64,000 nt of DNA, taken from assembly GCA_009908505.1 (NCBI GenBank), contig JAAAPD010000011.1, forward strand, positions 20,023 to 84,022. The letters are read 5' to 3'. Positions 37,478 through 47,043 of this stretch are shown piece after piece; positions within the stretch are counted from its first letter, which is position 1, and each line of letters starts with the position of its first letter. This stretch comes from Alphaproteobacteria bacterium (lineage in GTDB: Bacteria > Pseudomonadota > Alphaproteobacteria > Rhodobacterales > Rhodobacteraceae). The notes under the pieces are model-generated. The model had not been told where the DNA came from and ran no database searches. It was given only the letters and a program-made list of their open reading frames with translations. A program made the translations under genes and the position numbers.

Positions 37478-38662
37478 TCAGCGGAACTGAACGGTTTCGT
37501 AATCGCCATCGGTGATGGTGTATTCGCGGTAGGTGCCCGCGGCTTCGCCCGGCCCGATCAGCTCGACATTGGTGGCGCCGACATAGTCGACCTCGCCACC
37601 GTCGGCCAGGATCTCCAGCGCGCGGCCCAATTCGCCGGGCAGGATCGGCTCGCCCGGGGCGTTGGCCACGGCCAGCACGTTTTCGGCGATCGAAGCGCTG
37701 TCGGCGGAGCCGCCGGCCTGGATGGCCAAGGCCAGCAGCGCCGCGGCATCATAGCTTTCGCGGGTGAAGGAGCTGTCGCCGTTCACGCCGGCCGCCTCGG
37801 TGATGGCGGTAAACGCTTCGGCACCGTCGCCTTCGGCCCAGGGCACGGCCCCGAAAGAGCCTTCCATGTCGGCACCGAGTGCGTCGACAAGGCTGTCGGC
37901 GAACATGCCGTCGCCCATCATGAAGGTGTCGAAGGCGCCACTGTCGAGGGCGGACCGGATAATACCGGGGCCGCCCTGGTCGGCGTAGCCGAGCACGGCC
38001 AGAACTTCACCACCGGCCGAGGCCATGGAAGCCACTTCGGCCGAATAATCGCCCTTGCCGACCTCGTGCGCGGCATTGATCGTGACCGATCCGCCGTTTT
38101 CCTCGAAGCTGGAAATGAAGCTGTCGGAGAGGCCCTTGCCGTAATCGTTATTGGCATAGGTCACGGCGACCTCGGTGATGTCCTTGTCGGCCAGGATGCC
38201 GGCCAGCACTTCGCCCTGGCGCGCATCCGACGGCGCGGTGCGGAAGAACAGGCCGTTATCCTCGGCGGTGGTCAGGCCCGGCGAGGTTGCCGAAGGCGAG
38301 ATCATCGGCACGCCGTTGGGCACCGCGACATTGGCCAGGACGGCGCCGGTCACGCCCGAGCAATCGGCACCCATGATCGCCGCGACACCGTCACCGGTGA
38401 TCAGGCGTTCGGCGGCGGCGGTGGCGGCCCCGTTGTCGATGCAGGTGCTGTCGGCCCGCACCGACTCCAGCATCATGCCATCCAGGACGCCACCCGCATC
38501 GTTGATCTCGGTCATCGCCAGTTCGGCCGCGTCGGCCATCTGCGGTGTCAGCGATTCAATCGGGCCGGTGAAGCCCAGGATCACGCCGATCTTGATGTCT
38601 TCGGCAGAGGCGGCGCCGGCCACGAGGGCACAAGCCGCGGAGGCCATCAGAAGCTTTTTCAT
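37478..38662 (-). CDS. livJ: Branched-chain amino acid-type ABC transporter substrate-binding protein
   Basis: 394-residue periplasmic binding protein: signal peptide MKKLLMASAACALVAGAASA, then a type I periplasmic-binding fold (IKIGVILGFTGPIESLTPQMADAAELA, VPMISPSATSPGLT, YANNDYGKGLSDSF, SYDAAALLALAIQ). It recognises the substrate for the LivG/F/H/M machinery encoded downstream. Family members bind leucine/isoleucine/valine, but also amides, urea or aromatic acids; the specificity residues cannot be judged here. First gene of the operon, just downstream of a GlxA-type regulator on the same strand. Confidence 0.93.
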   Translation of the reverse strand: MKKLLMASAACALVAGAASAEDIKIGVILGFTGPIESLTPQMADAAELAMTEINDAGGVLDGMMLESVRADSTCIDNGAATAAAERLITGDGVAAIMGADCSGVTGAVLANVAVPNGVPMISPSATSPGLTTAEDNGLFFRTAPSDARQGEVLAGILADKDITEVAVTYANNDYGKGLSDSFISSFEENGGSVTINAAHEVGKGDYSAEVASMASAGGEVLAVLGYADQGGPGIIRSALDSGAFDTFMMGDGMFADSLVDALGADMEGSFGAVPWAEGDGAEAFTAITEAAGVNGDSSFTRESYDAAALLALAIQAGGSADSASIAENVLAVANAPGEPILPGELGRALEILADGGEVDYVGATNVELIGPGEAAGTYREYTITDGDYETVQFR

Positions 38663-38783
38663 GTGATTTCTCCCAGTTGGAACTGAATTGTCCGACGCAG
38701 AGATTAGGCAGCGATTCGCGAAAAGAAAAGCCATACCGAAGGGCAATCGGCCCGCAACGCGGCGTCCACCCGGGCCATCGCGC

Positions 38784-39785
38784 CTAGATCGAAAGCCGCG
38801 CCGCCTGCGCCCCGCGTTCACGGTAGGGGGTAGTGTTGTAATGCGACCGGTAGCATTTCGAGAAATGCGAGGGCGAGGCGAAACCGCAGGCCAGGGCGAC
38901 GTTGATGACGCTCATGTCGGTCTGCATCAGCAGGTTCCGGGCTTTTTGCAGGCGCAGTTCCATGTAATAGCGCTTCGGGCTGCGGTTCAGGTAGCGCCGG
39001 AACAGCCGTTCCAGCTGCCGGGTGGACATGCCAACCTCTTTGGCCAGCAGCGACGGGCTGATCGGTTCCTCGATATTCTGTTCCATCATCTGGATGACTC
39101 GGGACAGTTTGGGGTGGCGCACGCCGATGCGCGTGGGGATGGACAGGCGCTGGGTGTCCTGGTCGGTGCGGATCGAGGAATAGATCTGCTGGTCGGCCAC
39201 GGAACTGGCCAGTTCCTCGCCATACTGGTCGGCGATCACCTGGAGCATCAGGTCGATGGAGGAGGTGCCCCCCGCGGTGGTCCAGCGGTTGCCATCCTTC
39301 ATGAAGACCGATTTCGTCAGGTGCACGTCGGGAAATTCCTCGGAAAAACTGTCCTGGTTTTCCCAATGGATCGTGGCGCGCTTGTCATCCAGCAGGCCGG
39401 CCTTGGCCAGCGTGTAGGCGGCGGTGCACAGACCGCCGATGACGATACCGCGCCGGGCCTCGCGGCGCAGCCAGCTGACCAGGCGCTTGGTGGTGGCGGC
39501 CTGAACCTTGGATCCGCCGCAGACCAGCAGGTAATCATCGCGGCGCAGCTCTTCGAGATCCATGTCCAGCTTGAAACGGATCCCGCCCGAAGAGACCGCC
39601 ATGTCACCGCCATCGCCGGCCATGCGCCAGGTATAGAGCTCCTTGCCCGACATCAGGTTTGCAATGCGCAGGCAATCGACGGCCGCGGCATAGGACAAGA
39701 GGGTGAATTCCTCCAGAAGCAGGAACACGAAGCGCCGTGGGGCGTTCTGTTCCGTCTTCACGTCGATCGTCTGTCTGCGTTCCAT
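38784..39785 (-). CDS. GlxA-family AraC-type transcriptional regulator
   Basis: 333-residue regulator joining an N-terminal DJ-1/PfpI (class I amidotransferase-like) domain (RFVFLLLEEFTLLSYAAAVDCLRIAN; GGLCTAAYTLAKAGLL carries the nucleophile-position Cys) to a C-terminal AraC double HTH (SPSLLAKEVGMSTRQLERLFRR and NVALACGFASPSHFSKCYR). Known members (GbdR, CdhR, ArgR) sense quaternary amines or arginine. Its position directly upstream of livJ suggests it controls this transporter. Start at 39785 is preferred over an in-frame ATG at 39842. Confidence 0.92.
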   Translation of the reverse strand: MERRQTIDVKTEQNAPRRFVFLLLEEFTLLSYAAAVDCLRIANLMSGKELYTWRMAGDGGDMAVSSGGIRFKLDMDLEELRRDDYLLVCGGSKVQAATTKRLVSWLRREARRGIVIGGLCTAAYTLAKAGLLDDKRATIHWENQDSFSEEFPDVHLTKSVFMKDGNRWTTAGGTSSIDLMLQVIADQYGEELASSVADQQIYSSIRTDQDTQRLSIPTRIGVRHPKLSRVIQMMEQNIEEPISPSLLAKEVGMSTRQLERLFRRYLNRSPKRYYMELRLQKARNLLMQTDMSVINVALACGFASPSHFSKCYRSHYNTTPYRERGAQAARLSI

Positions 39786-39973
39786 CCGCGGTCCTTGTCT
39801 GAACTGACGCGGGACATGACCACCTTTGCCGAACCGGATCAAGAGGCAAGCGGCGCATATTGGCCGCTGGAGGCGGGGAAAAATGTCATTGGCCCGGCGC
39901 GCGCGGGCCGCTATAAGCGCGCGGTAACGCTAACCGCCCGCCCTGGCGCGGGCCTCTATCCGGAGCAGGAACG

Positions 39974-41344
39974 ATGACGGAATGGACAAAGTCTGACTGG
40001 CGCAACAAGCCGCGGGTTCAGATGCCGGACTATACCGACGACGCGGCCTTGGCCGAGGTCGAGGGCCGTCTGTCCTCCTATCCGCCGCTGGTCTTCGCCG
40101 GCGAGGCGCGGCGTCTAAAATCGGAACTGGCCGCCGTATCGCGCGGCGAGGCCTTTCTACTGCAGGGGGGCGATTGCGCCGAGAGTTTCGCCGATTTCAG
40201 CGCCGATCACATCCGCGACACGTTCAAGGTGATGTTGCAGATGGCCATGGTGCTGACCTACGGCGCCAAGGTGCCAACAGTGAAGGTGGGCCGCATGGCC
40301 GGCCAGTTCGCCAAGCCACGGTCGGCCCCGACCGAAACGGTGGACGGGCAGGAGCTGCCCAGCTACCGCGGTGACATCATCAACGAGCTGGACTTCACCG
40401 AGGCCGCCCGCATTCCCGATCCGGCCAAGATGCTGCGCGCCTACACCCAGGCGGCCGGCACGCTGAACCTGCTGCGGGCCTTCTCGACGGGCGGCTTCGC
40501 CGACGTGCACCGGGTGCACCAGTGGACCCTGGGGTTCACCGACCGCGAAGAGGCGCAGAAATACCGCGACCTGGCCAATCGCATCGGCGATGCGCTGGAC
40601 TTCATGAATGCCGCCGGGCTGAACGGCGACACCAACCATGAACTGGCCACGGTGGATTTCTACACCAGCCACGAGGCGCTGCTGCTGGAATACGAAGAGG
40701 CGCTGACGCGGCTCGACAGCACCTCGGGCCAATGGCTGGCCGGGTCGGGCCATTTGCTGTGGATCGGCGACCGCACGCGCCAGCCTGACGGTGCGCATGT
40801 GGAATTCCTGCGCGGCGTGCAGAACCCGATCGGGCTGAAATGCGGGCCGAGCATGACCGTTGGCCACCTCAAGGCGCTTATGGCCAAGCTGAACCCCGAC
40901 AATGAACCGGGCCGTCTGACCCTGATCACCCGCTTCGGCGCGGGGGCGGTTGGCGAACACCTGCCGCGACTGGTCAAGGCGGTGCAGGAAGAGGGGGCCG
41001 AGGTCGTCTGGACCTGCGACCCGATGCACGGCAACACGATAAAGTCGTCCACCGGCTACAAGACGCGCCCCTTCGACAGCGTCCTGCGCGAAGTTCGGGA
41101 ATTCTTTGCCGTCCACAATGCCGAAGGTTCGATCCCCGGCGGCGTGCATTTCGAGATGACCGGCGACGACGTGACCGAATGCACCGGCGGTGTCCGCGCC
41201 GTGACCGAGGAAGACCTGTCGGACCGCTATCACACGGCCTGCGATCCGCGGCTCAATGCATCGCAATCGCTGGAACTGGCCTTCCTCGTTGCCGAAGAGC
41301 TTTCGGCGCGGCGCCAGACCGTCGGCGACGCCGCCACGGGCTGA
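39974..41344 (+). CDS. Class II 3-deoxy-7-phosphoheptulonate (DAHP) synthase
   Basis: First enzyme of the shikimate pathway, condensing phosphoenolpyruvate and erythrose 4-phosphate. The 456-residue length and the motifs [11 protein letters not shown] (metal-ligand Cys68), [34 protein letters not shown] and [10 protein letters not shown] mark the class II (plant/Mycobacterium-type) enzyme, which is unrelated in sequence to E. coli AroFGH. Its terminator hairpin lies inside the 3' end of the convergent PAS gene. Confidence 0.97.
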   Translation: MTEWTKSDWRNKPRVQMPDYTDDAALAEVEGRLSSYPPLVFAGEARRLKSELAAVSRGEAFLLQGGDCAESFADFSADHIRDTFKVMLQMAMVLTYGAKVPTVKVGRMAGQFAKPRSAPTETVDGQELPSYRGDIINELDFTEAARIPDPAKMLRAYTQAAGTLNLLRAFSTGGFADVHRVHQWTLGFTDREEAQKYRDLANRIGDALDFMNAAGLNGDTNHELATVDFYTSHEALLLEYEEALTRLDSTSGQWLAGSGHLLWIGDRTRQPDGAHVEFLRGVQNPIGLKCGPSMTVGHLKALMAKLNPDNEPGRLTLITRFGAGAVGEHLPRLVKAVQEEGAEVVWTCDPMHGNTIKSSTGYKTRPFDSVLREVREFFAVHNAEGSIPGGVHFEMTGDDVTECTGGVRAVTEEDLSDRYHTACDPRLNASQSLELAFLVAEELSARRQTVGDAATG

Positions 41345-41347
41345 GAC

Positions 41348-41977
41348 CTAGCCGTTGTCGACGACAAGGCGAAGGGCCGGGCGGCCCTTCGCTTGTTTCA
41401 GGCGGAGCGCTTCGGGCGGGTCCACGTCCAGCGGTTCATGCCGAACCCGGTCCTTGGAACACAAGCGGAACTGGCGCGGGGAGCGGCCCAGCCGCCCATC
41501 GGCGACCAGCGCGCCAAGGCAGCGTGATACCCGGTCGAATTCATCCCGCATCGGCAGCAGAAGCAGGCGCCCCGACAGCGCCGGACGGCCCAGTCCGCGT
41601 ACGCCCTCCAGCGGCAGTTCCACCACCGAGGGCATCTTGAAGGCGATCTCGACCTGAGTGGCCAGCCGGCCGCGATCGGCCCCCTCGAACAGGACCGAAA
41701 GCGGCATGCCGCGCGGTTCTGACCCGACAAGCGCCGCGATGCGCTGGCCCGCCACGCGAATGCGTGCCACGCCCGGCGCCACCCGCTCGACGATCATCGC
41801 ATCCTCGATCAGCTCGCCCAGCCGGGCCGGGTCCAGGTCCGTGCGGCGCGGGATACGGCCATCGGGCGACAGGGTGTTCCAATAGGCTTCCAGATCCACC
41901 AGGGCCGTGGGGTTGGTCACCGCAAACTGGCTGTCGGCGCGGTCGCCGTCGCCCTTCATGTCATTCGCCTGGGTCAT
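41348..41977 (-). CDS. PAS-domain protein (PAS_5 type)
   Basis: 209-residue cytoplasmic protein with one PAS_5-type (formerly DUF1388) domain: LEAYWNTLSPDGRIPRRTDLDPARLGELIEDAMIVE is characteristic (residues about 30-65), followed by IRVAGQRIAALVGSEPRGMPL. The C-terminal 50 residues are basic and unassigned. Proteins of this type are abundant in Alphaproteobacteria, some with cell-cycle or stress roles. A TTAACCGGTTAA palindrome lies 70 bases upstream. The N-terminal 20 residues look disordered. Confidence 0.85.
   Translation of the reverse strand: MTQANDMKGDGDRADSQFAVTNPTALVDLEAYWNTLSPDGRIPRRTDLDPARLGELIEDAMIVERVAPGVARIRVAGQRIAALVGSEPRGMPLSVLFEGADRGRLATQVEIAFKMPSVVELPLEGVRGLGRPALSGRLLLLPMRDEFDRVSRCLGALVADGRLGRSPRQFRLCSKDRVRHEPLDVDPPEALRLKQAKGRPALRLVVDNG
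41369..41398 (+). terminator. Intrinsic terminator for DAHP synthase, inside the PAS gene
   Basis: Perfect 10-bp stem GCGAAGGGCC/GGCCCTTCGC with a GGGC loop followed by TTGTTT, 25 bases after the DAHP synthase stop. The hairpin is within the coding sequence of the convergent PAS gene. Confidence 0.75.
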
Positions 41978-42047
41978 CTTTTCGCTCCCTTGTCTCTGCT
42001 TGCCTGTTTTATGCCATGTTTTCGTCGAATTTTCTCTTAGGAAACTC

Positions 42048-42059
42048 TTAACCGGTTAA
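42048..42059. promoter_or_regulatory. TTAACCGGTTAA palindrome between PAS and yicC genes
   Basis: A perfect 12-bp palindrome made of two inverted TTAACC half-sites, the element recognised by CtrA in non-gapped sites, in the divergent control region of the PAS and yicC genes. Binding is inferred. Confidence 0.5.
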
Positions 42060-42153
42060 CGGCACCGTCCCGGCAGGGATGGCCGGGCTTGCCCTGCGGG
42101 CGGCTTTGCCGTTAGGTGCGTCCAATCCGAAACCCTCCGACGAGGCCGCCCGC

Positions 42154-43047
42154 GTGATCCGATCCATGACCGCCTTCGCCAGCCGTTCCGGCAGCCATGG
42201 ACACGCCGGCTGGACCTGGGATCTGCGCGGCGTGAACGGCCGCGGCCTGGACCTGCGCCTGCGGCTGCCAGATGGCATCGACGGGCTGGAGGTCGAGGCG
42301 CGCAAGCGGCTGGGGGCGGCTCTGTCGCGGGGCAACGTGACGCTTGGCCTGAAACTGGCCCGAGAGGCCGGCGAGAATGACCTGTCGCTCGATGCCGATC
42401 ACCTGGCCCGCGTGCTGCATGCCCTGGACGAGGTGCAAAGCCGCGCGGTCGAGATGGGCGTGACCCTGGCCCAGCCCACCGCCGCCGATGTCCTGGCGCA
42501 ACGTGGCGTGCTGGCCCATGGCCCTGCCGAGACCGCGCCGGACCCGGAGCTGGCGCGCGCGCTGCTGGTCGACCTGGACGCGCTGATCGCCGATTTCATC
42601 GCCATGCGCAACAGCGAGGGCGCCGCGCTGACCGCCCTGATGCGCGACCAGGTCAGCGCGATCGAGGCGCTGGTGGACGAGGCCGAGGCGCGGCTGCCCG
42701 AACGCGGCGACCAGACCCGCGCCGCGCTGCGCCGCGCCCTGGACCGCATCACCGCCGAAAACGCCCCGGTCGAGGAAGACAGGTTGGCGCAGGAACTGGC
42801 GCTGATCGCGGTCAAGACCGACGTGACCGAGGAACTGGACCGGCTGCGCGCCCATATCGCCACCGCGCGCGATTTGCTGGGGCAGGGGGGTGCGGTGGGC
42901 CGCAAGCTCGATTTCCTGGCCCAGGAATTCAACCGCGAGGCCAATACCCTGTGTTCCAAGGCACAGGACAAGGAACTGACCCGCATCGGACTGGACCTCA
43001 AGGCGGTGATCGACCAGATGCGCGAGCAGACCCAGAACGTGGAGTGA
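42154..43047 (+). CDS. YicC-family endoribonuclease
   Basis: 297-residue member of the YicC family, whose E. coli member is an endoribonuclease involved in small-RNA decay. The N-terminal half ([27 protein letters not shown]) and the C-terminal DUF1732 half ([39 protein letters not shown]) are both present. The GTG at 42154 is chosen because it gives the family's conserved N-terminus. It immediately precedes gmk, the usual bacterial order. Confidence 0.93.
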   Translation: MIRSMTAFASRSGSHGHAGWTWDLRGVNGRGLDLRLRLPDGIDGLEVEARKRLGAALSRGNVTLGLKLAREAGENDLSLDADHLARVLHALDEVQSRAVEMGVTLAQPTAADVLAQRGVLAHGPAETAPDPELARALLVDLDALIADFIAMRNSEGAALTALMRDQVSAIEALVDEAEARLPERGDQTRAALRRALDRITAENAPVEEDRLAQELALIAVKTDVTEELDRLRAHIATARDLLGQGGAVGRKLDFLAQEFNREANTLCSKAQDKELTRIGLDLKAVIDQMREQTQNVE

Positions 43048-43051
43048 ACCG

Positions 43052-43690
43052 ATGCCCCGACGCGGCCTTCTCATCATCCTGTCCTCACCCTCGGGCGCGG
43101 GCAAATCGACCCTGTCGAACCGACTGCGCGACTGGGATGACACGATCCGCTTCTCCGTTTCGGCCACCACCCGCCCGCCGCGCCCGGGCGAAGAGGACGG
43201 GCGCGAATACCATTTCCGCAGCGAGGTCGAGTTCAAGCGCATGGTCGCCGATGGCGAGATGCTGGAACACGCCCATGTCTTCGGCAACCATTACGGATCG
43301 CCCCTGCCGCCGGTGCGCGACGCCATTGAGCAGGGCTGCGACGTTCTGTTCGACATCGACTGGCAGGGCGCACAGCAGATCCGCAATTCGCCGCTCAAGG
43401 ACAACGTGCTGTCGATCTTCCTGTTGCCGCCCTCGATCACCGCGCTGCATGACCGGCTGAAATCGCGCGGCCAGGACAGCGCCGAGACCATCGCCAAGCG
43501 CATGCAGAAAAGCTGGGACGAGATTTCCCACTGGGACGCCTATGATTACGTGCTGATCAACGACGATCTCGACGCCACCGATGCGCGGCTGAAAACGATC
43601 GTCAGCGCCGAACGGCTGCGCCGCGAACAGCAACCGGACCTTGTCGGCCATGTCCGCGCCCTTCACCGCGAATTCGAGGAGATGTCATGA
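43052..43690 (+). CDS. gmk: Guanylate kinase
   Basis: 212-residue enzyme phosphorylating GMP/dGMP to GDP/dGDP. Walker [16 protein letters not shown] lies near residue 10, the GMP-binding [18 protein letters not shown] follows, and [10 protein letters not shown] and the lid region RLKSRGQDS are typical. Four bases separate it from yicC, and its end overlaps the gamma carbonic anhydrase start (ATGA), so the three genes likely form an operon. Confidence 0.98.
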   Translation: MPRRGLLIILSSPSGAGKSTLSNRLRDWDDTIRFSVSATTRPPRPGEEDGREYHFRSEVEFKRMVADGEMLEHAHVFGNHYGSPLPPVRDAIEQGCDVLFDIDWQGAQQIRNSPLKDNVLSIFLLPPSITALHDRLKSRGQDSAETIAKRMQKSWDEISHWDAYDYVLINDDLDATDARLKTIVSAERLRREQQPDLVGHVRALHREFEEMS

Positions 43691-44208
43691 CCCTTTACGA
43701 ACTGGACGGGCACGCGCCCGAGATCGACGCCACGGCCTGGGTCGCGCCCGGCTGTCACCTGATCGGGCAGGTGGCCCTGGGCCCGCGCGCCTCGGTCTGG
43801 TTCGGCACCACGATCCGCGGCGACAATGAACCGATCCTGGTGGGCGAGGGCAGCAATGTGCAGGAAAACTGCGTCTTTCACACCGATATGGGCTTTCCCC
43901 TGACCATCGGGGTGAACTGCACCATCGGGCACAAGGTCATGCTGCATGGCTGCACCATCGGGGACAATTCCCTGGTGGGGATGGGCGCGACCGTGCTGAA
44001 CGGCGCCAGGATCGGCAAGAACTGCCTCATCGGGGCCGGGGCACTGGTGACCGAGGGCAAGGAGATCCCCGACGGATCATTGGTCATGGGCGCGCCGGGC
44101 AAGGTCGTGCGCGACCTGGACGAGGCCGCGATTGCCGCGCTGACCGCCTCAGCCCTGCACTACCAGGACAACGCCGCGCGCTTCCGCGCCGGTCTGAAGG
44201 AAGTCTGA
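43687..44208 (+). CDS. Gamma-class carbonic anhydrase-like protein
   Basis: 173-residue left-handed beta-helix protein with hexapeptide repeats. The histidines expected as metal ligands are in NCVFHTD and [21 protein letters not shown]. Relatives include YrdA/PaaY and CaiE-like proteins, some of which are zinc or iron carbonic anhydrases; activity here is inferred from family only. Overlaps gmk by four bases and is followed two bases later by the PLP enzyme gene. Confidence 0.92.
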   Translation: MTLYELDGHAPEIDATAWVAPGCHLIGQVALGPRASVWFGTTIRGDNEPILVGEGSNVQENCVFHTDMGFPLTIGVNCTIGHKVMLHGCTIGDNSLVGMGATVLNGARIGKNCLIGAGALVTEGKEIPDGSLVMGAPGKVVRDLDEAAIAALTASALHYQDNAARFRAGLKEV

Positions 44209-44210
44209 GC

Positions 44211-45383
44211 ATGTCCGAGTCCATCGTGCGCCGTACCCCCTGGCCCGACAGCATCTCGCGTCCGGTCGTCACGCCGCTGCAACCTTCGGTCGTCTATGCC
44301 TCGCCCGATCCCGACGGGCTGGATCGGCAATACGATGAAAGGTCGGGCTATACCTATGCCCGCGAGGGACACCCCAACGCCACTGTCCTCGCCCAAAAGA
44401 TCGACCGCCTGGAGGGCGCTTCGGGCGGGATCATGTCCGGCTCGGGGATGGGTGCCATCGGCAACGTCTTCCTGGGGCTGCTCAAGGCGGGGGATCACGT
44501 GGTCGGCGGCGATCAGCTTTATGGCCGCTCGCTGCGCCTGATGACCGAGGACCTGCCGCGCCTCGGGATCGAGACCACTCTTGCCGACCCCACGGATGCC
44601 GCCCGGATCGAGGCCGCGTTGCGCCCCGAGACCAGGATGATCCTGGTCGAGGTCGTCTCGAACCCAACCATCCGCATCGCCGACATGGACGGGATCGCGC
44701 AGCTGGCCCGCGATCGCGGCATCCTTCTGGTGGTGGACAACACCTTTACCACGCCGCGCGGCTATCGCCCCTTTGATCACGGGGCCGATATCGTCGTGCA
44801 TTCGGTGACCAAGCTGCTGGCCGGCCATTCCGACGCGACGCTGGGCTATGCCGTGGCCCGCGACCCGGCGCTGACCGAGAAGATCTATGTCGCCAATGTC
44901 ACCTGGGGCTTTACGCCCAGCCCCTTCGATTGCTGGCTGGCCGAACGGGGCCTGCAGTCCTTCGAGCTGCGCTATGACCGGGCCGAGGCGACGGCGACCC
45001 GTCTGGCCGAGGCGCTGGCGCAGATGCCCGGCGTGACACGCGTGCTGCATCCCGGCCAGCCCGATCACCCCGATCACAACCGGGTTCAATCCGTGCTGGG
45101 GGACCGACCCGGCAACATGCTGTCCTTCGAAATCGAGGGCGGGCGCGCGGCGGCCAATGCACTGACCCGCGCTGCGCCCGATATCGCCTTTGCCCCGACG
45201 CTGGGGGATGTGGGCACAACACTCAGCCATCCGGCCTCGTCCTCGCACCGGGCGCTGACCGAGGCCGCCCGGGCCGAGATCGGTATCGGCGAAGGGTTCT
45301 TCCGGGTCTCGGTCGGGCTGGAAGACCCCGACCTGCTGATCGGCGAATTCGAGACCGCGATCAGGACCGCACGGAGCGCATGA
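44211..45383 (+). CDS. Trans-sulfuration-type PLP enzyme (cystathionine/methionine gamma family)
   Basis: 390-residue fold-type I PLP enzyme of the Cys/Met metabolism family. The PLP-phosphate and substrate segments SGGIMSGSGMGAI and VEVVSNPTIRIADM, the aspartate in LLVVDNTFTTP, and the Schiff-base lysine in HSVTKLLAGHSD (near residue 201) are present. It could be a cystathionine gamma-synthase, a gamma-lyase or an O-acetyl-homoserine sulfhydrylase; sequence by eye does not decide. Its 3' end overlaps the convergent unknown gene by 23 bases. Confidence 0.9.
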   Translation: MSESIVRRTPWPDSISRPVVTPLQPSVVYASPDPDGLDRQYDERSGYTYAREGHPNATVLAQKIDRLEGASGGIMSGSGMGAIGNVFLGLLKAGDHVVGGDQLYGRSLRLMTEDLPRLGIETTLADPTDAARIEAALRPETRMILVEVVSNPTIRIADMDGIAQLARDRGILLVVDNTFTTPRGYRPFDHGADIVVHSVTKLLAGHSDATLGYAVARDPALTEKIYVANVTWGFTPSPFDCWLAERGLQSFELRYDRAEATATRLAEALAQMPGVTRVLHPGQPDHPDHNRVQSVLGDRPGNMLSFEIEGGRAAANALTRAAPDIAFAPTLGDVGTTLSHPASSSHRALTEAARAEIGIGEGFFRVSVGLEDPDLLIGEFETAIRTARSA

Positions 45384-45705
45384 ACCAGGCCAGATCCTGC
45401 GGCAGAAGCAGGTCGAAGATCAGCCCCGGTGCGACGCGCCGCACCTCGCGCTTGATCAGGCCGGGGTCGGGCAGGGCACGCGTCGTCGCATAATAGACGC
45501 CGCGGAACCCGCCGGCGTGCAGGAGTTGGGCGATCGTCACAGCGTCGAATCCCGGCCCCGAGAGCGGCGACAGCACAAGCGCCGGCATCCCGCCGCCCGC
45601 CAGGGTCTGGGCAAGCGCGTCGACAGCGATGAAGCGCACCCCGGCGGGCGGGCTTTCATCCGCTTGTCGCATCTGCGTCATGTGCCCGACAACGAGCACG
45701 ATCAT
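45361..45705 (-). CDS. Unknown response-regulator-like protein
   Basis: 114 residues in the chosen frame. The pattern of alternating hydrophobic strands and helices (MIVLVVGHMTQ, GVRFIAVDAL, PALVLSPLSGPGFDAVTIAQLL, GFRGVYYATTRALPDPGLI) suggests a receiver-like alpha/beta fold, but there is no clear acidic pocket, and similar short proteins in this family of bacteria remain unnamed. An ATG at 45753 would extend it 16 residues into the promoter of the PhoR gene. It overlaps the PLP-enzyme gene by 23 bases at the other end. Confidence 0.6.
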   Translation of the reverse strand: MIVLVVGHMTQMRQADESPPAGVRFIAVDALAQTLAGGGMPALVLSPLSGPGFDAVTIAQLLHAGGFRGVYYATTRALPDPGLIKREVRRVAPGLIFDLLLPQDLAWFMRSVRS

Positions 45706-45881
45706 TGTCTGTGCATTCGCGGTCGCATCGGACAGGGGGTGCACAGATGTCAAGCCAGCCTCCCAAGTTCAGGTTTCGCATTCAACCTGTCGGTGAATAC
45801 GGAAAAACTCAACCACTGGATGAGTCCGCACGGCTCGCGACACATCTTGATCTTGGCACCAAGATCGGTCAGCAGGTCATC

Positions 45882-46949
45882 ATGTCCGATGATAGCGAAC
45901 TGGTCCTTGTCGATGCCTTGCCGGTGCCCGCCGTGGTCATCGGCGCGAATGAACGCGTGCGCCGGATCAACAATCATGCCCAAAACCTGATCGGAACGGA
46001 TTGCACCGGCTGGCATTACATCACCGCGCTGCGGCAGCCGGGCGTGCTTGACGCGGTCGAGGCCAGCCTGCGCGACGGCGGCCACCGTAACGCGAGGTTC
46101 CTTGGCAGCGACGGGGCCAGGGACACGACCTGGGACGTCACCCTTGTGGGCGCGGTCCTGCCGGCCGGCCGTGCCGTCGTGCTGACTTTCCAGGACATCA
46201 CCGCGGTCGAAGAGGCCGGCCAGATGCGGCGCGACTTCATCGCCAATGTCAGCCACGAATTGCGCACGCCGCTGACGGCCGTGCTGGGTTTCATCGAAAC
46301 GCTGCGCGGCCCGGCCCGAGACGACGCCGCCGCGCGCGACCGGTTCCTCGACATCATGGAAAAAGAGGCCGGGCGGATGCATCGGCTGGTCGAGGACCTG
46401 CTGTCGCTCAGCCGAGTCGAGGATCAGGAACGCAACCGGCCGCGCACCTCGGTGGATCTCGGTCAGGTGATCGACGGGGCGCTGGACCCGTTGCACCCGC
46501 TGGCCGCCGAACGGGGCATGCGGATCGCCTGGACCGCGCCCGACGCCCGCATTCGGGTCGCCGGCGATTCCACCCAGCTGGCCCAGGTGGTGACGAACCT
46601 GGTCGAGAACGCGGTGAAATACGGCCACGCCGACAGCACGATCACCGTCACCCTGACCGAACCCGCCCCGGAAACAAGCCTGCGCCAGCACGGCGTGCGC
46701 CTGTCGGTCACCGACGAGGGCGAGGGGATTCCGGTGCATCATATCGCCCGGCTTACGGAACGGTTCTACCGGGTCGACACCCACCGCTCGCGCGAGATCG
46801 GCGGCACCGGGCTCGGGCTGGCCATCGTCAAGCATATCGTCAACCGCCATCGCGGCCGGCTGCGCGTGGCCAGTGAACTGAGGCAGGGATCGACCTTCAC
46901 GGTCATCCTGCCGATACAGGAACTTAACCCAGCCGCCGACGCGGACTAG
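45882..46949 (+). CDS. PhoR-like sensor histidine kinase
   Basis: About 355 residues: a PAS domain from residue 8 (VDALPVPAVVIGANERVRRIN), HisKA with FIANVSHELRTPLTAVLGF, and a HATPase with NLVENAVKYG, DEGEGIPVHHI and GGTGLGLAIVKHI, the PhoR arrangement. No membrane helix is present in this start. ATG at 45882 is chosen over 45747 because codons between the two are rich in A/T at the third position, unlike the rest of the gene. phoB and pst genes are not adjacent in the window, so phosphate sensing is likely but unproven. Confidence 0.88.
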   Translation: MSDDSELVLVDALPVPAVVIGANERVRRINNHAQNLIGTDCTGWHYITALRQPGVLDAVEASLRDGGHRNARFLGSDGARDTTWDVTLVGAVLPAGRAVVLTFQDITAVEEAGQMRRDFIANVSHELRTPLTAVLGFIETLRGPARDDAAARDRFLDIMEKEAGRMHRLVEDLLSLSRVEDQERNRPRTSVDLGQVIDGALDPLHPLAAERGMRIAWTAPDARIRVAGDSTQLAQVVTNLVENAVKYGHADSTITVTLTEPAPETSLRQHGVRLSVTDEGEGIPVHHIARLTERFYRVDTHRSREIGGTGLGLAIVKHIVNRHRGRLRVASELRQGSTFTVILPIQELNPAADAD

Positions 46950-46964
46950 ACCGATGGCGGGTTT

Positions 46965-46985
46965 GCGACCCCTGGGGGCGTTTTT
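46965..46985 (+). terminator. Intrinsic terminator after the kinase gene
   Basis: Short GC stem (CGACCCC with GGGGGCG, one mismatch) followed by TTTTT, 16 bases past the stop codon. Confidence 0.6.
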
Positions 46986-47043
46986 CGACTAGAAATCGCG
47001 GCCTTGTGCGGCGATGCTGGCGCGGATCAACAAGGAGTCCGCC

